In this document: one piece after another, positions 1-9,760 of the stretch
How positions within the stretch are numbered: position 1 is the first letter of the stretch
Layout of the letters: each line of letters begins with the position of its first letter
From: Micromonospora sp. CP22
GTDB lineage: Bacteria > Actinomycetota > Actinomycetes > Mycobacteriales > Micromonosporaceae
DNA: 64,000 nt
NCBI RefSeq assembly: GCF_009712475.1
Contig: NZ_VCJO01000003.1
Location: 496,916-560,915 of the forward strand
Direction: 5' to 3'
Position numbers and translations under genes: made by a program
Notes under the pieces: model-generated
Told to the model about the DNA's origin: nothing
What the model saw: the letters and a program-made list of their open reading frames with translations, nothing else
The model's database searches: none

Positions 1-466
<466 letters not shown>

Positions 467-577
467 CTACCTCCGCACGGTAGTCCCCGGGTGGGACAAC
501 CGTGCCACGCGACCGGCGCTGCGCGCGGCCGGTCACCGGATCCCGGCGTTACCGGCCCCTGGCGGTCCGCCGTGGGG

Positions 578-1579
578 TCAGGCGTACGCCTCGACCAGCG
601 CGGCGAGTTGGTCCGCGTACTCGATCCGCCCCGCCCACTCGGTCGGCCAGCCGGACATGCCGTGGGCCGCGCCGACGAAGGCTCCGGCGAGGGCCGCGAT
701 CGAGTCGGAGTCACCGGCGGTCCGGGCACCCCGGACGAGCGCGTCGACCGGGCTGTCGGCGTGCCGGATGGCGCAGTACAGGGCCGTCACGAGGGCTTCC
801 TCGGCAATCCAGCCCTCACCGGTGAGCCGGCACGGGTCACCGCCGTCGTCCGGAGCCGCCAGCGCCGCGTCGAGTCGCGCCAGCGCCCGCCGGCACTCGT
901 GCCAGCCCAGGGCGATGAACTCCTCGGGCGTGGCGGCATCCGTTCGCCGCCACAGCTCGCCGAGCCAGTCGGCCCGGTAGACGCCATGCTGTTGCTGGCA
1001 CCGTACGGCGAGCAGGCCCGGCAGGTCGGCCGGCGCGGCACCGTCGACCAGCAGCCGGACCGCGTACGCGGTCAGCTCGCTGGCCGCCAGGCCGGTCGGA
1101 TGCCCGTGGGTGAGACCGGCCTGGAGTTGGGCCAGCCCGGCGAGGACGTCGAGGTCGACGTCGAGCAGCCCGACCGGGGTGACCCGCATGTTCGCCCCGC
1201 ACCCCTTCGACCCGGCCTCGGTGGCCTGCTGCCAGGGCAACCCCCGGGACAGTTCGGCGCAGGCCCGCAGGCAGGTCATCCCCGGCGCGCGGTTGTTGTC
1301 CGGGCTGGCCGCCCAGTCCAGGAAGCGACGACGCAGCAGCGGCTCCACCGCCTCGGCGGTGTACGTCGGCGCGTCCCGCAGCGCCCAGGCCACCGCCAGC
1401 GCCATCTGGGTGTCGTCGGTGACCAGTGCCGGGTCGCCGACAAGCTCCCGGGGGCCGCTCGGACCGAACCGCCGGTCGATCTCGGCGACGGTGAGGAACT
1501 CGGTGGGTTTGCCGAGCGCGTCGCCGTAGGCCAGGCCGAAGAGCGAACCGGCGGCGCGCCGAGAGGCAGGGCTGATCAT
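578..1579 (-). CDS. ADP-ribosylglycohydrolase family protein
   Basis: A 333-residue DraG/ARH-fold hydrolase, a family that removes ADP-ribose from proteins or small molecules using a dinuclear magnesium centre. Metal-binding motifs are all present: GDALGKPTEF near residue 17, VTDDTQMALA near residue 50, and GDSDSIAALAGAFVGA near the C terminus. Length and motif order match the bacterial single-domain family. I place the start at the ATG at 1579 (MISPASRRAAG) because the fold begins there; the frame stays open upstream to 1693 without family similarity. Its substrate cannot be inferred from the neighbours (ligA downstream, a VOC protein upstream). Confidence 0.88.
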   Translation of the reverse strand: MISPASRRAAGSLFGLAYGDALGKPTEFLTVAEIDRRFGPSGPRELVGDPALVTDDTQMALAVAWALRDAPTYTAEAVEPLLRRRFLDWAASPDNNRAPGMTCLRACAELSRGLPWQQATEAGSKGCGANMRVTPVGLLDVDLDVLAGLAQLQAGLTHGHPTGLAASELTAYAVRLLVDGAAPADLPGLLAVRCQQQHGVYRADWLGELWRRTDAATPEEFIALGWHECRRALARLDAALAAPDDGGDPCRLTGEGWIAEEALVTALYCAIRHADSPVDALVRGARTAGDSDSIAALAGAFVGAAHGMSGWPTEWAGRIEYADQLAALVEAYA

Positions 1580-1747
1580 GAAAGCGATGATGCCCCGCCG
1601 TCGCCAGCCCGCGCAGCACCGGACGTACCGCGACCGACAGCGCTGCCGGTGCCCGGCGACCTCGGCGCGAACCGGCACTGCCCTGGAATCCACCCCGGTA
1701 TCCAGGGCAGGCCGCGTCGCCGCCGGTCGTCGGCGGAGCCGGGGCGG

Positions 1748-2155
1748 TCAGTCCCAGCAGAGGCAGAACGGGTGACCGGCCGGGTCGGCGTACACCCGGA
1801 ATCCCTCACCGTCGCCGGGGAGCCGGCGGGCGCCCAGGGCCAGGACCGCCTTCTCCGCTGCCTCGATGTCGTCCACCGTCACGTCGAGGTGGAACTGCTG
1901 GGGCCGCTCCGGATCGGGCCAGGCCGGCGGACGCAGATCGGGTGCCCGCTGGAAGGCCAGTCGTGGCAGGTGACCGGGTGGCCCGCCGAGCACCACCCAG
2001 TCGTTACCGTCGGAGTTGTCCTCGATCAGCGGCACGCCGAGCAGCTCCGAGTAGAAGCCGGCCAGCGCACGCGGATCTGGGCAGTCGATCACCGTCGAAC
2101 GCAGCTGTCCAATCATGTCGAGGATGATGCCCGATGGGTACGACCGAAAACTCAT
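1748..2155 (-). CDS. VOC (glyoxalase/bleomycin-resistance fold) family protein
   Basis: A 135-residue single-module vicinal oxygen chelate protein. The beta-alpha-beta-beta-beta pattern is recognisable: STVIDCPDPRALAGFYSELLGVP, then WVVLGGPP, then QQFHLDVTVDDIEAAEKAVLALGARRL, ending PAGHPFCLCWD as in many actinobacterial VOC proteins of unknown substrate. The ATG at 2155 overlaps the stop of the MetE-like gene as ATGA, indicating translational coupling. A later in-frame ATG at 2116 would fit the domain equally well but has no ribosome binding site. Function beyond the fold is unknown. Confidence 0.82.
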   Translation of the reverse strand: MSFRSYPSGIILDMIGQLRSTVIDCPDPRALAGFYSELLGVPLIEDNSDGNDWVVLGGPPGHLPRLAFQRAPDLRPPAWPDPERPQQFHLDVTVDDIEAAEKAVLALGARRLPGDGEGFRVYADPAGHPFCLCWD

Positions 2156-3153
2156 TCCTCGGCGAGCCGCCGCCCGGCGTCCCGGCAGGCCGCGAGGACC
2201 GCCCGGGTGTAGGCCACGTCCGCCCCGGCCAGACCGCAGGCGGGGGTCACCACCACCTGCTCGGCGAGGCGGCGGCGGGGGAAGCCGAGGCGGTCCCAGA
2301 GGGTGCGTACCCGGTCGGCGAGGTCGGCGGAGGTGGGCGCGCGACCGGTCGACGCCGTCGGCGCGGCACCAGCCAGCAGCCCGAACCCGGTGTCGAGCGC
2401 CTCACCGAGCGGGTCGAGGTCGGTCACCAGGCTCAGGTCGAGCGCGACGCCGATCGCCCCGGCGGAACGGAGCAACTCCAGCGGCACGTTCGGGGCACAG
2501 CAGTGCACCACGGTCGGCACCCCGGCCGCCTCGATCACCGTGCCCAGCAGCGTACGAGCGTCACCCGTCTCCACCGCCCGATAGGTGCCGAGGCCGCTCT
2601 CGGTGGGCACCCGGCCGGTCAGCGCCGCCGGCAGGGACGGCTCATCGAGTTGGAGCAGCACCGACGCCTGCGGCAGCCGGCGGGTCACCGCCTCGACGTG
2701 GCCGCGCAGCCCTTCGGCCAGCGAGGCGGCCAGGTCGCGTACCGCGCCGGGGTCGCGCAGCATCCGCCCACCGATCGGCAGCTCGACCGAGGCGGCCAGG
2801 GTCAGCGGACCCGCCGCCTGGATCTTGATCGGGCCGGCGTACTCCTCGGCCTGCTCGGCGAGCTGGTCCAGGTCGCGTTCCATCAGGTCACGGGCCCGAC
2901 GCAGATCCCGCCCCGGACGGGGAGCCACCCGCCACCGCGCGGCGTACAGCTCGATCGGCAGCTCCACCAGCAGACCGCCGGTGCGCCCGATCAGATCGGC
3001 ACCCGGCCCCCGGGCCGGCAGTTCCGGCAGATGAGGCAGATCGGGCAGCTCACCGAGAACGATCCGCTGCGCCTCGGCGATGTCGGTGCCGGGCAACGAC
3101 CCGACACCCGTCGCCGCCCCCATTCCCCACGGCAACCCCTGCTCACTCACCAC
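2152..3153 (-). CDS. MetE/UROD-fold methionine synthase-like protein
   Basis: 333 residues, related to the C-terminal catalytic barrel of cobalamin-independent methionine synthase and much shorter than full MetE (about 750 residues). GAATGVGSLPGTD opens the barrel; VVHCCAPN and VVTPACGLAG carry the His/Cys residues that bind zinc in MetE; LLQLDEPSLPAAL is the conserved substrate-side motif. Actinobacterial proteins of this type are often annotated as methionine synthase, but the true methyl donor is uncertain. It lies between mnmA and the VOC gene on one strand, with a 107-bp gap to mnmA, so a role in sulfur metabolism is an inference from context. Confidence 0.8.
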   Translation of the reverse strand: MVSEQGLPWGMGAATGVGSLPGTDIAEAQRIVLGELPDLPHLPELPARGPGADLIGRTGGLLVELPIELYAARWRVAPRPGRDLRRARDLMERDLDQLAEQAEEYAGPIKIQAAGPLTLAASVELPIGGRMLRDPGAVRDLAASLAEGLRGHVEAVTRRLPQASVLLQLDEPSLPAALTGRVPTESGLGTYRAVETGDARTLLGTVIEAAGVPTVVHCCAPNVPLELLRSAGAIGVALDLSLVTDLDPLGEALDTGFGLLAGAAPTASTGRAPTSADLADRVRTLWDRLGFPRRRLAEQVVVTPACGLAGADVAYTRAVLAACRDAGRRLAEE

Positions 3154-3185
3154 CGCAGACTACCCGCCACCGACCCCGACACTTG

Positions 3186-3244
3186 TTGATCAAGAAGTTC
3201 TGGTCTGGAATCGGGCGTGCCGGAGACGAAAACCTCTTGGTCAA
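3186..3244. repeat. Imperfect intergenic inverted repeat
   Basis: TTGATCAAGAAGTT at 3186-3199 pairs with AACCTCTTGGTCAA at 3231-3244 (12 of 14 positions), separated by 31 bp. It occupies the gap between mnmA and the MetE-like gene. It could be a terminator for mnmA or a copy of a dispersed palindromic repeat; the window alone cannot decide. Confidence 0.4.
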
Positions 3245-3260
3245 CTCGGCGAAGGGGCGG

Positions 3261-4334
3261 TCAGTCGGTGATGGTGGCGGAACCTAGCACGATGTCGCCT
3301 GCCGGGTCGGGGCGGTAGGCGACGATGGCCTGCCCGGCGGCCACCCCCCGCACCGGCTGGCGCAGCTCGGCGTGGAGGCGGTCGCCGTCGACCGTGACGG
3401 CGGCGGGGACCACGACGCCGTGGGCGCGCAGCTGAACCTCGCACTCGATCGGGCCGTCGGGCCGCTGGCCACCGGTCCAGACCGGACGGACGGCCCGGAC
3501 CGTGGAAACCTCCAACGCCTCCGCCGGGCCGACGGTTACGGTGTTCGTCTTAGGAGTGATGGAGAGCACATAGCGGGGCCGACCATCCGGTGCCGGCCGG
3601 TCCAGGTGCAGGCCACGTCGCTGCCCCACCGTGTACGCGTACGCTCCGGCGTGCTGTCCCACCACCGCGCCGGTGGTCGCGTCGACCACGTCGCCGGGGG
3701 TCTCACCGAGGCGCTGGGCCAGGAAGCCTCGGGTGTCCCCGTCGGCGATGAAGCAGATGTCGTGCGAGTCCGGCTTGTCGGCGACGGCGAGGCCACGGTC
3801 GGCGGCCTCCTGCCGGACCTGAGCCTTGGTCGAGTCGCCGAGCGGGAAGATCGAACGGTCCAGCTGCTCACGGGTGAGCACGGCCAGCACGTACGACTGG
3901 TCCTTGGCCGCGTCGACGCTGCGGCGCAGCAGACCGTCGGCACCGAGCCGGGCGTGATGACCGGTCACCACCGCGTCGAAACCGAGGGCCACCGCGCGGT
4001 CCAGCACCGCCGCGAACTTGATCTTCTCGTTGCAGCGCAGGCACGGATTGGGGGTACGCCCCGCCGCGTACTCGGCGACGAAGTCGTCGACCACGTCGGC
4101 GTGGAAGCGGTCGGCCATGTCCCAGACGTAGAACGGGATGCCGAGCACGTCAGCGGCCCGCCGAGCGTCCCGCGAGTCCTCCAGGGTGCAGCAGCCCCGC
4201 GCGCCGGTGCGGTACGTCTGCGGGTTTCGGGCCAGCGCCAGGTGCACGCCGGTCACGTCATGCCCGGCCTGCACCGCCCGTGCCGCCGCCACGGCCGAAT
4301 CCACGCCGCCGGACATCGCCGCCAACACCCTCAC
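3261..4334 (-). CDS. mnmA: tRNA-specific 2-thiouridylase MnmA
   Basis: Thiolates uridine 34 of tRNA-Lys, -Glu and -Gln using ATP and sulfur relayed from a cysteine desulfurase. [13 protein letters not shown] is the PP-loop; [14 protein letters not shown] carries the first catalytic cysteine and [16 protein letters not shown] the second; the C-terminal beta-barrel is present (length 357). I chose the GTG at 4334 because AAGGGAG lies just upstream; another GTG at 4355 would add seven residues. The cysteine desulfurase gene ends 48 bp upstream on the same strand, so the sulfur donor and tRNA thiolase are co-transcribed. Confidence 0.95.
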   Translation of the reverse strand: MRVLAAMSGGVDSAVAAARAVQAGHDVTGVHLALARNPQTYRTGARGCCTLEDSRDARRAADVLGIPFYVWDMADRFHADVVDDFVAEYAAGRTPNPCLRCNEKIKFAAVLDRAVALGFDAVVTGHHARLGADGLLRRSVDAAKDQSYVLAVLTREQLDRSIFPLGDSTKAQVRQEAADRGLAVADKPDSHDICFIADGDTRGFLAQRLGETPGDVVDATTGAVVGQHAGAYAYTVGQRRGLHLDRPAPDGRPRYVLSITPKTNTVTVGPAEALEVSTVRAVRPVWTGGQRPDGPIECEVQLRAHGVVVPAAVTVDGDRLHAELRQPVRGVAAGQAIVAYRPDPAGDIVLGSATITD

Positions 4335-4382
4335 CGGACCACTCTCCCTTCCCACCGAGCCTATCCCCGCCCGGTCACCGGC

Positions 4383-5558
4383 TCAGCGGGGAGTACGCGG
4401 CCCCGCCGCCCGCCGGGCCCGCTCCACCGCACCCGGGAGGGCGGCGATGAGCGCGTCGACGTCGGCGGTGGTGCTGGTGTGGCCGAGGGAGAACCGCAGC
4501 GAGGAGCGCGCCCGGTCGTCGTCCGCCCCCATCGCCAGCAACACGTGGGAGGGCTGCGCCACCCCGGCCGAGCAGGCCGAACCGGTCGAGCAGGCGATGC
4601 CCTGGGCGTCCAGCAGGAGCAGCAGCGCGTCCCCCTCGCAACCGGGGAACGAGAAGTGCGCGTTGCCGGGCAGCCGATCGGTCGGGTCACCGTTGAAGAC
4701 GACCTCGGGGACGGCCTGCCGGACCCGCCGCACCAGGTCGTCGCGGAGCGCGGCCAGCCCGGTCGCGTACTCCTGTTGGCCCTTGACGGCCGCCTCGACG
4801 GCGACCGCGAAGGCGACGATGCCGGCCGCGTCGAGGGTGCCGGAGCGCACGTCGCGCTCCTGTCCCCCGCCGTGCAGCAGCGGTACCGCCGCCACGTCCC
4901 GGCCGAGCAGCAACGCGCCGACCCCGACCGGTCCCCCGAGCTTGTGCCCGGTGACGGTGAGCGCGGCGACGCCGCTGGCGGCGAAGTCGACCGGCACCTG
5001 ACCGACCGCCTGGATGGCGTCGGTGTGGAAGGGCACCCCGTACTCGGCGGCCACCGCCGCCAGCTCACCGATCCGCTGGACGGTGCCGACCTCGTTATTG
5101 GCCCACATGGCGGTGACCACGGCCGCCCGGTCACCGTGCTCGGCCAACTCGGCCCGGAGCGCGTCCGGGTGCAGCCGGCCCACCCCGTCGGCGGGCAGCC
5201 GGCCCACCTCGGCGCCCTCGTGCCGTTCCAGCCAGTCCACCGCGTCGAGGACAGCGTGGTGCTCGACGGCACTGGAGATCACCCGGCGCCGCATGGCGTC
5301 GGCGTCCCGGCGCGCCCAGAAGATGCCCTTCACCGCGAGGTTGTCACTCTCCGTGCCACCACCAGTGAAGATCACCTCAGACGGCCGGGCACCCAACGCG
5401 GCGGCCACCCGTTCCCGCGACTCCTCCACCCGGCGGCGGGCACGCCGACCGGACGCGTGCAGGGAAGACGCGTTGCCGACCTCGCGGGCGGTCGCGACGT
5501 ACGCCTCCAGTGCCTCGTCGAGCATCGGAGTGGTCGCGGCATGATCCAGGTAAGCCAT
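4383..5558 (-). CDS. Cysteine desulfurase (NifS/IscS family)
   Basis: PLP enzyme of about 391 residues that takes sulfur from cysteine as an enzyme persulfide. It begins [23 protein letters not shown] and [12 protein letters not shown] follow; the PLP lysine is in [16 protein letters not shown]; the catalytic cysteine is in [18 protein letters not shown]. Gene order (this gene then mnmA) indicates it supplies MnmA and probably other sulfur acceptors. Two adjacent starts exist (GTG 5561, ATG 5558); the ATG gives the usual [11 protein letters not shown] beginning. Confidence 0.94.
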   Translation of the reverse strand: MAYLDHAATTPMLDEALEAYVATAREVGNASSLHASGRRARRRVEESRERVAAALGARPSEVIFTGGGTESDNLAVKGIFWARRDADAMRRRVISSAVEHHAVLDAVDWLERHEGAEVGRLPADGVGRLHPDALRAELAEHGDRAAVVTAMWANNEVGTVQRIGELAAVAAEYGVPFHTDAIQAVGQVPVDFAASGVAALTVTGHKLGGPVGVGALLLGRDVAAVPLLHGGGQERDVRSGTLDAAGIVAFAVAVEAAVKGQQEYATGLAALRDDLVRRVRQAVPEVVFNGDPTDRLPGNAHFSFPGCEGDALLLLLDAQGIACSTGSACSAGVAQPSHVLLAMGADDDRARSSLRFSLGHTSTTADVDALIAALPGAVERARRAAGPRTPR

Positions 5559-5909
5559 CACGGTCCAGCCTAACGACCACTGCGGTGCCGACCGCAGTCC
5601 GGATTACCTGGCGGGACGTTACGCCCGCCGAGCCGACGGTGGTGGCGAGCGCTCCCCTGTCGGCGTACGGCTCGACTCCGCCTGCCGCCGGGTGCCGGAC
5701 AGTGGCGAGTTGCACCTGCACGTGGCGAATCTCCCGGCCGTACCGGGGTACTACGAGGTATGCACCGCCCACTCCGGTGACAGCCTGTCGAGGGGCTCCC
5801 TGACGGGCTGATCGGCGGGCCGGTTCAGCTCCCCGGCCCGCCGATCAGTTCCCGCGCGCAGACGACGCAGCCGCCCTCCCGGTCGGGACGGCGGCTGGTC
5901 GCGTACGTG
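5559..5909. other. Intergenic region between the desulfurase gene and etfA
   Basis: About 350 bp with no convincing gene. It should hold the promoter of the desulfurase-mnmA operon near its left end and carries a strong hairpin (5808-5848) that ends the etf operon. The short open frames here lack ribosome binding sites and look like antisense noise. Confidence 0.6.
5808..5848 (-). terminator. Perfect 16-bp hairpin downstream of etfA
   Basis: CTGATCGGCGGGCCGG at 5808-5823 and its exact complement at 5833-5848 enclose a 9-nt loop. It lies 62 bp past the etfA stop with no U-tract, as is common for actinobacterial terminators. Confidence 0.8.
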
Positions 5910-6869
5910 TCACTTACGCTTGCGGATCTCCTCGGCGGCCTGCGGGACGACCTTGAACAGGTCGCCGACCACCCCGAAGTCGGCCAGTTCGAAGATCGGC
6001 GCCTCGCCGTCCTTGTTGACCGCGACGATGGTCTTCGAGGTCTGCATACCCGCCCGGTGCTGGATCGCGCCGGAGATGCCCAGCGCGATGTAGAGCTGCG
6101 GGGAGACGGTCTTGCCGGTCTGCCCCACCTGGAACTGGTGCGGGTAGAAACCGGAGTCGACCGCGGCCCGGGAGGCGCCGACGGCGCCGCCCAGCAGGTC
6201 GGCCAGTTCCTCGACCAGCTTGAAGTTGTCGGCGTTGCCGACACCGCGACCACCGGAGACGACCACGCCGGCCTCGGTGAGCTCGGGGCGGGAACCCTTC
6301 TGCTCGGCCACCCGGTCGACCACCTTGGCCAGCTTGTCGCTGTCGGTGACGGTGACGGTGAGCTGCTCGACCGTGGGGGTGGCCGCGGCCGGCGTCGGGT
6401 TGACCGAGTTCGGCCGGACGGTGACCAGCGGCAGGCCCCGGGTGACCTTGGACTTGACGATGGTCGACCCGGCGAAGGCCACCTGGGTGGCGGTGCCGTC
6501 GGCGGCCAGAGCCACCACGTCGGTCAGGATGCCGTTGTCCAACTTGACCGCCAGCCGGGCCGCGATCTCCTTGCCCTCCTGCGAGGAGGCGAGCAGGACG
6601 GCGGTCGGCTGCACCCGCTTGACCAGGTCGGCGACGACGGTGGCCTTCGGCGCCACCAGGTAGCCGTCGATCTCCTCACCCTCGGCGGCGTAGATCTTCT
6701 CCGCGCCGTACTCGCCCAGCTTGCCCGCGAGCGCCTCGGCCGCACCCGCGCCACCGAGCACCACCGCCGACGGGGTGCCCAGCTCACGCGCGAGGGTGAG
6801 CATCTCCAGGGTGACCTTCTTGACGCCGAACTCCGTGGTGGCTTCGACGACGACGAGAACCTCAGACAT
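5910..6869 (-). CDS. etfA: Electron transfer flavoprotein, alpha subunit
   Basis: FAD-binding subunit (319 residues) of the ETF heterodimer, which carries electrons from acyl-CoA and related dehydrogenases to the quinone pool. The N-terminal half is [19 protein letters not shown]; the C-terminal FAD domain has [36 protein letters not shown], and [24 protein letters not shown]. The start at 6869 follows GAGGGG, 12 bp after the etfB stop, so the pair is one operon. Fatty-acid-type enzymes such as the enoyl-CoA hydratase at 11.9 kb are plausible electron-donor pathways (inference). Confidence 0.96.
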   Translation of the reverse strand: MSEVLVVVEATTEFGVKKVTLEMLTLARELGTPSAVVLGGAGAAEALAGKLGEYGAEKIYAAEGEEIDGYLVAPKATVVADLVKRVQPTAVLLASSQEGKEIAARLAVKLDNGILTDVVALAADGTATQVAFAGSTIVKSKVTRGLPLVTVRPNSVNPTPAAATPTVEQLTVTVTDSDKLAKVVDRVAEQKGSRPELTEAGVVVSGGRGVGNADNFKLVEELADLLGGAVGASRAAVDSGFYPHQFQVGQTGKTVSPQLYIALGISGAIQHRAGMQTSKTIVAVNKDGEAPIFELADFGVVGDLFKVVPQAAEEIRKRK

Positions 6870-6881
6870 GTCCCACACCCC

Positions 6882-7661
6882 TCACACGAACTTCTCGGTG
6901 GCGAGGAACTCGACGAGCTGCGTGCCGCCGGAGCCCTCGTCGGTGACCTTGACGCCACCCGAACGCGGCGGGCGCTTGCTGTGCTCCACCACGGTGCTGG
7001 TCGCTCCGTCGAAGCCGACCTCGTTCGCGGCCACGCCCAGGTCGGCCAGGGAGAGCGTCTGCACCGGCTTCTTCTTGGCGGCCATGATGCCCTTGAACGA
7101 CGGGTACCGGGGCTCGTTGATGGTGTCCCACACGGAGACGATGGCCGGGGTCGAGGCCGTGACGACCTCGTAGCCCTCCTCCGTCTGCCGCTCCACGGTC
7201 AGCGTGGTTCCGTCGACCGTGAGCTTGCGCGCACCGGTCAGCGCCGCGACGCCGAGTCGCTCGGCGAGCATGTGCGGCATCACCTGCACCCGCCCGTCGG
7301 TCGACTCCGAGCCGCAGAGCACCAGGTCGGCGTTGAGCTGCCCGAGGGCGGCGGCGAGCACCTTCGAGGTGGCGACCGCGCAGGAACCGTGCAGGGCGTC
7401 GTCCACCACGTGCACCGCCTTGTCCGGGCCCATCGACAGCGCCTTGCGGATCGACTCGGTCGCCCGGTCCGGCCCCATGGTCAGGATCGTCACCTCGCCG
7501 CCGTGCGCCTCCTTGATCTTCAACGCCTCCTCGATGGCATACTCGTCCATCTCGTTGATGACGTTGTTCGCCGAACCGCGGTCGACTGTGTTGTCGTCAG
7601 TACGCAGGTTGCGGTCCGCGCCCGAATCAGGCACCTGCTTGACGAGTACGACGATGTTCAT
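6882..7661 (-). CDS. etfB: Electron transfer flavoprotein, beta subunit
   Basis: AMP-binding beta subunit (259 residues). MNIVVLVKQVPDSGADRNL is the typical start; NVINEMDEYAIEEALKIKE and VTILTMGPDRATESIRKALSMG are family motifs; the recognition loop region is near RYPSFKGIMAAKKKP. It is the first gene of the etfBA operon; GGAGGG lies upstream and the 122-bp gap to the next gene provides the promoter. Confidence 0.96.
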   Translation of the reverse strand: MNIVVLVKQVPDSGADRNLRTDDNTVDRGSANNVINEMDEYAIEEALKIKEAHGGEVTILTMGPDRATESIRKALSMGPDKAVHVVDDALHGSCAVATSKVLAAALGQLNADLVLCGSESTDGRVQVMPHMLAERLGVAALTGARKLTVDGTTLTVERQTEEGYEVVTASTPAIVSVWDTINEPRYPSFKGIMAAKKKPVQTLSLADLGVAANEVGFDGATSTVVEHSKRPPRSGGVKVTDEGSGGTQLVEFLATEKFV

Positions 7662-7749
7662 CGCCTTCGACGACCCTCCTGCTGTGGTTATGTGATGTTT
7701 TCACCCTGATCTGGGCGCAGCCTCGCGCGTGCGGTGCCGTCCGGTCAAC

Positions 7750-7775
7750 CGTGGGCTGTTGTGCGGTTGCCCACG
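7750..7775. terminator. Small hairpin upstream of etfB
   Basis: CGTGGGC at 7750-7756 pairs with GCCCACG at 7769-7775 around a 12-nt loop, just after the stop of the hypothetical gene at 7784 (minus strand). It could end that transcript before the etf promoter. Confidence 0.45.
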
Positions 7776-7783
7776 ACGTCATG

Positions 7784-8200
7784 TTACCTGCCAGTAGCAT
7801 CGGTGCCCAGCACGCCCCTGATCCGGCCGATGACCTCGGCCTCGGCCGGGCTGACGCCGTCGTGGGCGCGGGCCGCACGCTCAGCCGCGGCCAACACCAC
7901 GTCCCGATACACCGGGACGTCCTGCGGGACCTTCTCGGCCAGGATCTCGATCCCCCGGCGCAACGCCGGCAGCACCACCGACTCCACCTCCAGCGCCGAG
8001 TCGCGCGGCAGCTTCGGCAACGGGCCGCCGGTCAGCGCCGCCTTCACCACGCCGCTGGCGTCCGCGATCGCACCGGAGGCCGCGAAGCTCTCGCGGAACA
8101 GCGCGAGCAGCCCCGGGTCGGCGTTCGACACCATGAGCACCGCGCCGAACGCCCCGGTCTTCAGGGTCATCATCTCGTCGTCCGTCAGCCGCTGGCTCAT
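7784..8200 (-). CDS. Conserved hypothetical protein, helical
   Basis: 138 residues, predicted mostly alpha-helical and cytoplasmic, beginning MSQRLTDDEMMTLKTGAFGAV and ending in an acidic/alanine-rich helix with RIRGVLGTD. I recognise no catalytic motif, membrane span or signal peptide. The ATG at 8200 lies 2 bp after the TGA of the GNAT gene, so the two are translationally coupled. The frame is open upstream but overlaps the GNAT gene and is discarded. Confidence 0.7.
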   Translation of the reverse strand: MSQRLTDDEMMTLKTGAFGAVLMVSNADPGLLALFRESFAASGAIADASGVVKAALTGGPLPKLPRDSALEVESVVLPALRRGIEILAEKVPQDVPVYRDVVLAAAERAARAHDGVSPAEAEVIGRIRGVLGTDATGR

Positions 8201-8202
8201 GA

Positions 8203-9000
8203 TCACGGAGTGTAGACGTAGGGAGTGGTGGTGGTGACCGGGACGAGTCCGAGCCGCTCCAGCACACCACGGCTCGTCTCCGCCGCGTCCACCTGCACCA
8301 ACGCTCGCCCTCGCGCCCCGGCCAACCGGGCCCGGTAGCTGACCAGCGCCCGGTAGATGCCCTGCCGCCGCCACCGCGGCAGGGTGGAACCACCCCACAG
8401 CGTGGCGAACGTGCTGCCCGCCGGATACCGCACCCAACCGGCGCTCACCATCGTCGCGTCCGCCTCGGCCACCACGACCGTGATCGCCTGCGGATCAGCG
8501 GCGATCTCCCGTTCCAGCCCGTCGGCCAGCGCGCTCAGGTCACGCCCCCACACCTGTGTCTTCAGCTCCGCGATCCGGTCCAGGTCCGCCCGCCCGGTCA
8601 CCTCGCGCAGGCGTACGCCCTCGGGCACCACCGGCAGGGTGGAGGCCAGCGGCGCGACCGGGCCGACCACGACGGTCTCCTGGTCCTCCGGCACGAAACC
8701 GGCGGCTCGCAGGCGCTGCGGCAGGTCGGCCGGTTCGTCGTGTCCGTGCAGTTTCCACTCGATCGGCTCGCCCCGCTCGCGGGACACCGCCACCTGCCGG
8801 GCGATCAACTCGTCGAGGTCGGCACCGGTCAGCCCGCCGAGATCGCGGTAGGTCACCATGCCCCGCTGGTCCAGCCCCAGCACCCGGAACACCGGGCCGT
8901 CGGGCTCCACCAGCACGTCGTCGGGCACCGGGCGCGGCAGGTCCGGCCGCAACTGGGTGTCGTACGCCGCACGCAGGGTGATCGGGTCAAGATCCGTCAT
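8203..9000 (-). CDS. GNAT family N-acetyltransferase
   Basis: 265 residues. The C-terminal half is a GNAT domain: TVVVAEADATMVSAGWVRYPAGSTFATLWGG, then the acetyl-CoA loop LPRWRRQGIYRALVSYRARLAGARG (RRQGI corresponds to the Q/RxxGxG/A motif) and a closing strand ALVQVDAAETSRGVLERLGL. The N-terminal half (VTYRDLGGLTGADLDELI) is a degenerate second GNAT-like or family-specific domain. The substrate is unknown. It is first in a two-gene unit with the hypothetical gene at 7784. Confidence 0.82.
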   Translation of the reverse strand: MTDLDPITLRAAYDTQLRPDLPRPVPDDVLVEPDGPVFRVLGLDQRGMVTYRDLGGLTGADLDELIARQVAVSRERGEPIEWKLHGHDEPADLPQRLRAAGFVPEDQETVVVGPVAPLASTLPVVPEGVRLREVTGRADLDRIAELKTQVWGRDLSALADGLEREIAADPQAITVVVAEADATMVSAGWVRYPAGSTFATLWGGSTLPRWRRQGIYRALVSYRARLAGARGRALVQVDAAETSRGVLERLGLVPVTTTTPYVYTP

Positions 9001-9028
9001 GCTTGCGCACTATTCCCGCTGGGCACCG

Positions 9029-9034
9029 GATAAT
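9029..9034 (+). promoter_or_regulatory. -10 box GATAAT for a probable leaderless transcript
   Basis: GATAAT sits 7 nt before the GTG at 9042, which puts transcription start at or next to the start codon. No good ribosome binding site or spaced -35 box is visible. Confidence 0.4.
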
Positions 9035-9041
9035 CACCAGG

Positions 9042-9431
9042 GTGTGGCAAATGATCAGGAACTGGTTCGACCAGCAGGAGTTGCGGTCGGTGGGCGACAC
9101 CCCCGACTACCGCTTCTCGCTGGCCAACGAGCGAACCTTCCTGGCCTGGTTGCGGACCGGACTGGCGTTGATCGCCGGTGGACTCGCCGCCGCACAGTTC
9201 CTGCCCACCCTGTCCCTGGTCCACCTGCGCGAGGCCATCGCCGTGTCGTTGATGCTGCTCGGCGGCACCGTCGCGATCCGGGCCGTGGACCACTGGGCCC
9301 GCACCGAACGGGCCATCCGGCTCGGCCAGGAATTGCCCGCGTCCCGTTTTCCGGCCGTGCTGGCCCTGATCGTCGGTCTCGGCGCGTTGTCACTGGTGGT
9401 GGCAGTGCTGGCCGGCGCGATCAACGAATGA
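9042..9431 (+). CDS. DUF202 (YidH-like) membrane protein
   Basis: About 129 residues with three predicted membrane helices (TGLALIAGGLAAAQFL, REAIAVSLMLLGGTVAI, FPAVLALIVGLGALSLVVAVLA). The motif GDTPDYRFSLANERTFLAWLRTGLAL is diagnostic of DUF202/YidH. Function is not established. GTG 9042 or ATG 9051 may start it; I chose GTG because a -10 box fits leaderless translation there. Its stop overlaps the next start as ATGA. Confidence 0.85.
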   Translation: MWQMIRNWFDQQELRSVGDTPDYRFSLANERTFLAWLRTGLALIAGGLAAAQFLPTLSLVHLREAIAVSLMLLGGTVAIRAVDHWARTERAIRLGQELPASRFPAVLALIVGLGALSLVVAVLAGAINE

Positions 9432-9730
9432 CGATGGTCCGCGACCCGGGGCTGCAACCCGAACGCACCCGGTTGGCCTGGCGACGCACCCTGCTCGCCC
9501 TGACCGTGGTGACGCTGCTGACCGTCCGGCTCGCGCTCATCGGCGGCCGGGGCGGCGCCGGCCCGGCGGCGGTGGCGATCCTCGGTTGGGGAGTGGTCAT
9601 CACGCTCTGTTGGCGACGGGGAACCGGCAGTGGTGTGGCGCGGGTCGGCGGCCGACAGGTCGCCCTGGTGGGGTTGGCCGCCGCCGGATTCGCGCTCCTC
9701 GGCACGCTGCTGGTGCTGCGCGGGCTGTGA
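9428..9730 (+). CDS. Second DUF202 family membrane protein
   Basis: 100 residues, three predicted membrane helices. DPGLQPERTRLAWRRTLLALTVV is the shorter DUF202 signature (ERTxLAWxRT). ATGA overlap with the preceding DUF202 gene indicates coupled translation and probably a two-subunit membrane complex (inference). Function unknown. Confidence 0.85.
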   Translation: MTMVRDPGLQPERTRLAWRRTLLALTVVTLLTVRLALIGGRGGAGPAAVAILGWGVVITLCWRRGTGSGVARVGGRQVALVGLAAAGFALLGTLLVLRGL

Positions 9731-9760
9731 CCGCTGCGCGAGGTAGGTCATGATGGTCAC

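Noticed and set aside
3372..5573. A long plus-strand open frame across mnmA and the cysteine desulfurase gene.
   Set aside because: Antisense shadow; both minus-strand genes have full catalytic motifs.
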